Source of the DNA: Streptomyces hoynatensis
GTDB taxonomy: Bacteria; Actinomycetota; Actinomycetes; Streptomycetales; Streptomycetaceae
NCBI RefSeq assembly: GCF_003626535.1
Contig: NZ_RBAL01000016.1
Coordinates: forward strand, 62,001-126,000
Direction: 5' to 3'
Length of the DNA: 64,000 nucleotides
Shown here: piece by piece, positions 61,801 to 64,000 of the stretch
Layout of the letters: each line of letters begins with the position of its first letter
Position numbering within the stretch: the stretch's first letter is position 1
Position numbers and translations under genes: made by a program
Notes under the pieces: generated by a model
The model's database searches: none
What the model was told of the DNA's origin: nothing
What the model saw: the letters and a program-made list of their open reading frames with translations, nothing else

Positions 61801-62532
61801 CTCGGCACGCAGCGCGGCCCGCTGGGTGACCAGGTCGTCGGCGAGCAGGCGCAGCCTGGCGTCCCGCAGGTCGGCCTGGATGACGGCGGCCCGCCTGGCC
61901 ACCGCGGCCTGCCGGCCGAGCGGCTTGAGCTGACGGCGCAGCTCGTCGGTCAGGTCCTGCACCCGCGCCAGATTGGCCTGCATCGCGTCCAGCTTCCGCA
62001 GCGCCTTCTCCTTGCGCTTGCGGTGCTTGAGAACCCCGGCGGCCTCCTCGATGAACGCCCGGCGCCCCGTGGGATCGGCGTGCAGCACCGAGTCGAGCTG
62101 CCCCTGCCCGACGATGACGTGCATCTCGCGCCCGATGCCCGAGTCGGAAAGCAGGTCCTGGATGTCGAGCAGCCGGCAGGTGTCGCCATTGATCTGGTAC
62201 TCGCTGCCCCCGTTGCGGAACATGATCCGCGTGATGGTGACCTCGGTGTATTCGATCGGCAGCGCGCCATCGGAATTGTCGATGGTCAGGGAGACTTCGG
62301 CCCGGCCGAGCGGGGGGCGCCCGGTGGTGCCGGCGAAGATGACGTCCTCCATCTTGCCGCCGCGCAGCGACTTGGCGCCCTGCTCCCCCATCACCCAGGA
62401 GAGCGCGTCCACCACATTGGACTTACCCGACCCGTTGGGCCCCACGACGCAGGTGATGCCGGGTTCGAAGCGCAACGTCGTGGCGGAGGCGAACGACTTG
62501 AATCCGCGCAGGGTCAGGGTCTTGAGGTGCAC
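58846..62532 (-). CDS. smc: Chromosome segregation protein SMC
   Basis: Condensin ATPase of 1228 residues. Walker A is GPNGSGKS (31-38); long coiled coils flank a hinge near the middle; the C-terminal head has LLSGGERSLTAVALLVSIF and Walker B VMDEVEAALDD. The hinge contains a Pro/Ala/Gly-rich insertion of about 40 residues. ATG at 62532. Required with ScpA/ScpB for compaction and segregation during sporulation. Confidence 0.96.
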   Translation of the reverse strand: MHLKTLTLRGFKSFASATTLRFEPGITCVVGPNGSGKSNVVDALSWVMGEQGAKSLRGGKMEDVIFAGTTGRPPLGRAEVSLTIDNSDGALPIEYTEVTITRIMFRNGGSEYQINGDTCRLLDIQDLLSDSGIGREMHVIVGQGQLDSVLHADPTGRRAFIEEAAGVLKHRKRKEKALRKLDAMQANLARVQDLTDELRRQLKPLGRQAAVARRAAVIQADLRDARLRLLADDLVTQRAALRAELADETALRERKEAAEQRLKEASRRESELDQEVRTLAPRVERARGVWHELSQLAERVRGTVSLADARVTSATAAVPEERRGRDPEDMEREAARIREQEAELTAALEAASRALDDTVAHRAELERRLAEEERRLKDAARALADRREGLARLHGQANAARSRAASAQSQIDRLGTARDEAQERAASAAREYEELRAEVEGLDEDDSQLAAEHEAARRALAEAESAQSAAREAATAAERERAAVSARHDALALGLRRKDGTGALLAASGRLTGLLGPAAELLTVAVGHEVAVAAALGVAADAVAVDGPATAAEALRLLRKNDAGRAALLLAQPEALPAPRPPAEDGSPAEGGGPSAPAGAAAPEPQPEAAFAPGAAARKAGLPAADRARAAAELVDGPPELLPAVRRLLRDVRVVGTLEEAGELIAAHPGLTAVTAEGDVLSRHLAHGGSAGAPSLLEVQAAVDQAAAELAELTERCAALAEEAERAKVRRRECAALVEELGRRRSAAEREKAKVAQDLGRLSGQARAAAGEAERAQAAVLRAEEELARAVEQAEELAERLAVAEEAADAEEEPDTAVRDRLAADGANARQTEMEARLQVRTHEERVKGLAGRADSLDRAARAEREARARAERRRARMRYEAQVAGAVADGARQLLAHVEESLGRARAEREAAERARAEREQALAAERAASRELKEELDKLTDSVHRGEVLGAEKRLRIEQLEARALEELGVEPAVLVREYGPDQPVPPSPPAEGEELPEDPEDPRNRPRPYVRAEQEKRLKAAERAYRQLGKVNPLALEEFAALEERHQFLSEQLADLKKTRADLLQVVKEVDERVEQVFTAAYHDTAREFEGVFSRLFPGGEGRLLLTDPTDMLTTGVEVEARPPGKKVKRLSLLSGGERSLTAVALLVSIFKARPSPFYVMDEVEAALDDTNLQRLIRIMEELKGSSQLIVITHQKRTMEVADALYGVSMQGDGVSKVISQRLAS

Positions 62533-62686
62533 GCCGTCGGACTTTACCCGCCGTTGTTCTCAGATTCGCCGTTTCGGGGGACGGGATGCAGGGCACATCA
62601 GTCAGTAAGCCAGACAGTGAACGAAAAACGATGCACATGCCGAGCATGGGTTGAGCAGGGGTCGTGCGGGTGCCGCACACATGACG

Positions 62687-62708
62687 GAGGGACGCCGAAG
62701 CGTCCCTC
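62687..62708. terminator. Hairpin terminator upstream of smc
   Basis: GAGGGACGC (62687-62695) pairs perfectly with GCGTCCCTC (62700-62708) around a CGAA tetraloop; an AT-rich ATTTATCC follows on the plus strand. It lies between the 68-residue protein gene and smc. Confidence 0.65.
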
Positions 62709-62757
62709 GCATTTATCCACTAGAGGCAGCCTTCGCGGCCTGCTCTCGCCTTTGAGA

Positions 62758-62964
62758 TCAGGTCAGGGCCGGCTGCGCCTTGGGCATGTCGATGCTTTCG
62801 AGCACCGAGTCGCCGTGCCGGGCGGCGGCGGCCAGCGCGTCGTTCTCCGCCTGAACCCGGAGGAGCTGCGTCTCCAGGTCCTGTACGCGCTGCTGGAGCC
62901 GTCGCATCTCGGCGAGGACACGGGGGTCGAAGCCGCCGACGTGACCGAGAAGCGCCTTTGCCAT
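62758..62964 (-). CDS. Conserved 68-residue coiled-coil protein
   Basis: Small protein of 68 residues, function unknown, conserved in this position in streptomycetes as far as I recall. MAKALLGHVGGFDPRVLAEM is followed by a heptad-repeat stretch RRLQQRVQDLETQLLRVQAE, suggesting an oligomer. The end, ESIDMPKAQPALT, is conserved-looking. ATG at 62964. Sits between acylphosphatase and smc; a link to SMC is only suggested by location. Confidence 0.8.
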   Translation of the reverse strand: MAKALLGHVGGFDPRVLAEMRRLQQRVQDLETQLLRVQAENDALAAAARHGDSVLESIDMPKAQPALT

Positions 62965-63297
62965 GATGGATGGTCCTCCACACTGAGTGACCGACCGAAG
63001 CCGTTGGTGGGTCGTGAGATAGCACCCGCGACGTTTGCTCCGCCCAGTGTTCTCATGGCTACGTAGCTGAGTGCGCGGGACTTTCAGCGTCTCACCAAAA
63101 AGTGAGACGGTCAACACGATCACACCGCGCACGGCCGTGCCCCCTGGGCCGGTGGAGATCCACTGCGCGGGGCTCGCCGATCGTTTTCCCTCGGCTCCTC
63201 GGGTGCCGCGCAGGCGGGTGGTGGCGGAAGCCTTGCACGTCGGAGCGGGGAAGGCAAGGGATTTCCGGCAGCTTTGCGGGCGCGACGCGGCACCCCG
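62965..63297. other. 333-bp intergenic region upstream of the 68-residue gene
   Basis: No gene seen. It contains the inverted repeat at 63088-63109 and a minus-strand TTGACC directly beside it, a likely promoter region. Confidence 0.5.
63088..63109. promoter_or_regulatory. Perfect 8-bp inverted repeat beside a -35-like hexamer
   Basis: CGTCTCAC and GTGAGACG separated by CAAAAA; on the minus strand TTGACC overlaps the first arm. The AT-rich centre and symmetry suit a dimeric repressor, or a hairpin. Confidence 0.5.
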
Positions 63298-63690
63298 TCA
63301 GCGGATGGCGAAGTCCTCGTAGCCGCCGCGCGGTGTGTCCCATATCTCGGTGACGCCGTCCACGCTCCCGGGCGTGTCGCCGTCGCGCAGCCACCCCAGG
63401 AGGCGCTCGCAGCGCTCGCGCGCCCCCTCGGCCACCACCTCGACCCGGCCGTCCCGCAGGTTCCGCGCACAGCCCAGGAGCCCGCCGATGGCCAGGGCCT
63501 GGGCCCGCGTGTACCAGCGGAATCCGACGCCCTGCACCCGGCCGCGCACCCACGCGGTCATCCGGACCTGCCCCGTCTCCGCCACCCCGGCCGCGTCCTG
63601 CGTGGCCTCGCGCTGCTCCGCCTCCTGCGGGTCCCGGGGGCCGGCCCCCGGTGCTCCGGCCCGCTCCGCGGAGCCGTTCGGTCGGTTCAT
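63298..63690 (-). CDS. Acylphosphatase
   Basis: Acylphosphatase domain of about 90 residues at the C terminus: WVRGRVQGVGFRWYTRAQA contains the catalytic Arg in the GVGFR motif and the Asn is in CARNLRDGRVEVVAEG. From the ATG at 63690 the protein has 130 residues, including a low-complexity N terminus; a shorter start (ATG at 63561, 87 residues) equals the normal family length. No clear ribosome site decides, so the 5' end is uncertain. Confidence 0.85.
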   Translation of the reverse strand: MNRPNGSAERAGAPGAGPRDPQEAEQREATQDAAGVAETGQVRMTAWVRGRVQGVGFRWYTRAQALAIGGLLGCARNLRDGRVEVVAEGARERCERLLGWLRDGDTPGSVDGVTEIWDTPRGGYEDFAIR

Positions 63691-63761
63691 GTGACGCACG
63701 CTATCCCGTCATTTCCGTTCGGACACTTCCGCCCGCGGCGCCATGCCGTATCGTCACGCGT

Positions 63762-63779
63762 TGAACATTCACCCGTTCA
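63762..63779. promoter_or_regulatory. Small inverted repeat TGAAC-N8-GTTCA
   Basis: Perfect five-base arms between divergent genes. Too short to claim a binding site with confidence. Confidence 0.2.
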
Positions 63780-63822
63780 GGTGCTTCGCGTTCTTCACCG
63801 AGTGACGAGGACGGTGCCACAG

Positions 63823-64000
63823 ATGGGTCGCCATCGACATCGCCACCGCCGTCGGCGGAACCACGTGCGTTCCGGACTTGTCGGCGCCTCGGCCGCACTT
63901 GCCGTGAGCGCGGTCGCCGTGGGGTCCGGGCTACTGCCGAGCGCGGGGGACACCCACGTCGACGACGCCGGCGGCCTCGCCCCCACGCCGCGTGGCGCCT
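63823..64000 (+). CDS. Exported protein, 5' fragment at window edge
   Basis: Partial: the first 59 codons from the ATG at 63823. MGRHRHRHRRRRNH is a strongly basic start followed by a hydrophobic signal segment (GLVGASAALAVSAVAVGSGLL) and a likely cleavage near LPSAGD. Similar starts occur in streptomycete secreted proteins, sometimes CAP-domain proteins, but the domain is outside the window and no function can be assigned. Confidence 0.55.
   Translation, partial: MGRHRHRHRRRRNHVRSGLVGASAALAVSAVAVGSGLLPSAGDTHVDDAGGLAPTPRGA

Noticed and set aside
58942..63066. A 1374-codon open frame antisense to smc
   Set aside because: GC-rich codon bias leaves stop-free antisense frames. The sequence is low-complexity Gly/Arg/Pro and matches no family; smc on the other strand is unmistakable.

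Overview
The window is very GC-rich chromosomal DNA from a Streptomyces or a very close relative. The evidence is gene content: WhiG sigma factor, the developmental regulator NsdA, a cluster of four adjacent type I signal peptidases, the amtB-glnK-glnD operon, a GlcP-type glucose permease beside smc/ftsY, GTG/TTG starts, and very short or overlapping gene junctions. It is core-genome territory. No insertion sequence, prophage, CRISPR array, tRNA or rRNA gene was seen.

Layout. (1) 1-20 kb, metabolic and more variable: a multidomain family 3 glycoside hydrolase, a TRM11-like methyltransferase, an aldehyde dehydrogenase with a PucR regulator, an orphan TraG-like membrane ATPase, an MsiK-like sugar-transport ATPase with no permeases, a TetR regulator, an aldo/keto reductase, GABA aminotransferase, a DUF4190/DUF4352-like protein, adenosine deaminase plus a GDPD-like phosphodiesterase, and a gamma-aminobutyraldehyde dehydrogenase. 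(2) 20-26.3 kb: an unusual two-gene ABC exporter-like pair, then a thiamine importer operon (thiB-thiP-thiQ, minus strand) behind a TPP riboswitch. (3) 26.3-32.2 kb, minus strand: rlmN, cdsA, frr, pyrH, tsf, rpsB. (4) 32.3-37.3 kb: yraN-comM-dprA-whiG on the plus strand and an M23 peptidase on the minus strand. Compared with the order I know from other actinobacteria, this block appears inverted. It is flanked by 63-bp imperfect inverted repeats, each carrying two DnaA-box-like 9-mers. (5) 37.4-48.4 kb, minus strand: a DUF2469 gene, four lepB genes, rplS, trmD, rimM, the KH protein, rpsP, a SprT-like zincin, proS and ffh. (6) 48.6-54.8 kb, minus strand: glnD, glnK and amtB behind a GlnR-type box, then nsdA. 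(7) 55.1-64 kb: a prim-pol-like gene, ftsY, glcP, smc, a 68-residue conserved protein, acylphosphatase, and the start of an exported protein at the right edge.

How the genes fit together: protein targeting (ffh, ftsY, four signal peptidases), translation (rpsB, tsf, frr, rpsP, rplS, rimM, trmD, rlmN, proS), nitrogen sensing (amtB, glnK, glnD) and development (whiG, nsdA) are interleaved. GABA/polyamine catabolism is represented by scattered genes (gabT and two aldehyde dehydrogenases). The most striking observations are the inverted whiG block with DnaA-box repeats, the riboswitch with a start-site hairpin before thiB, a perfect 21-bp palindrome at the predicted rpsB transcript start, a triple hairpin between rpsB and tsf, and a 128-bp same-strand overlap between two signal peptidase genes.
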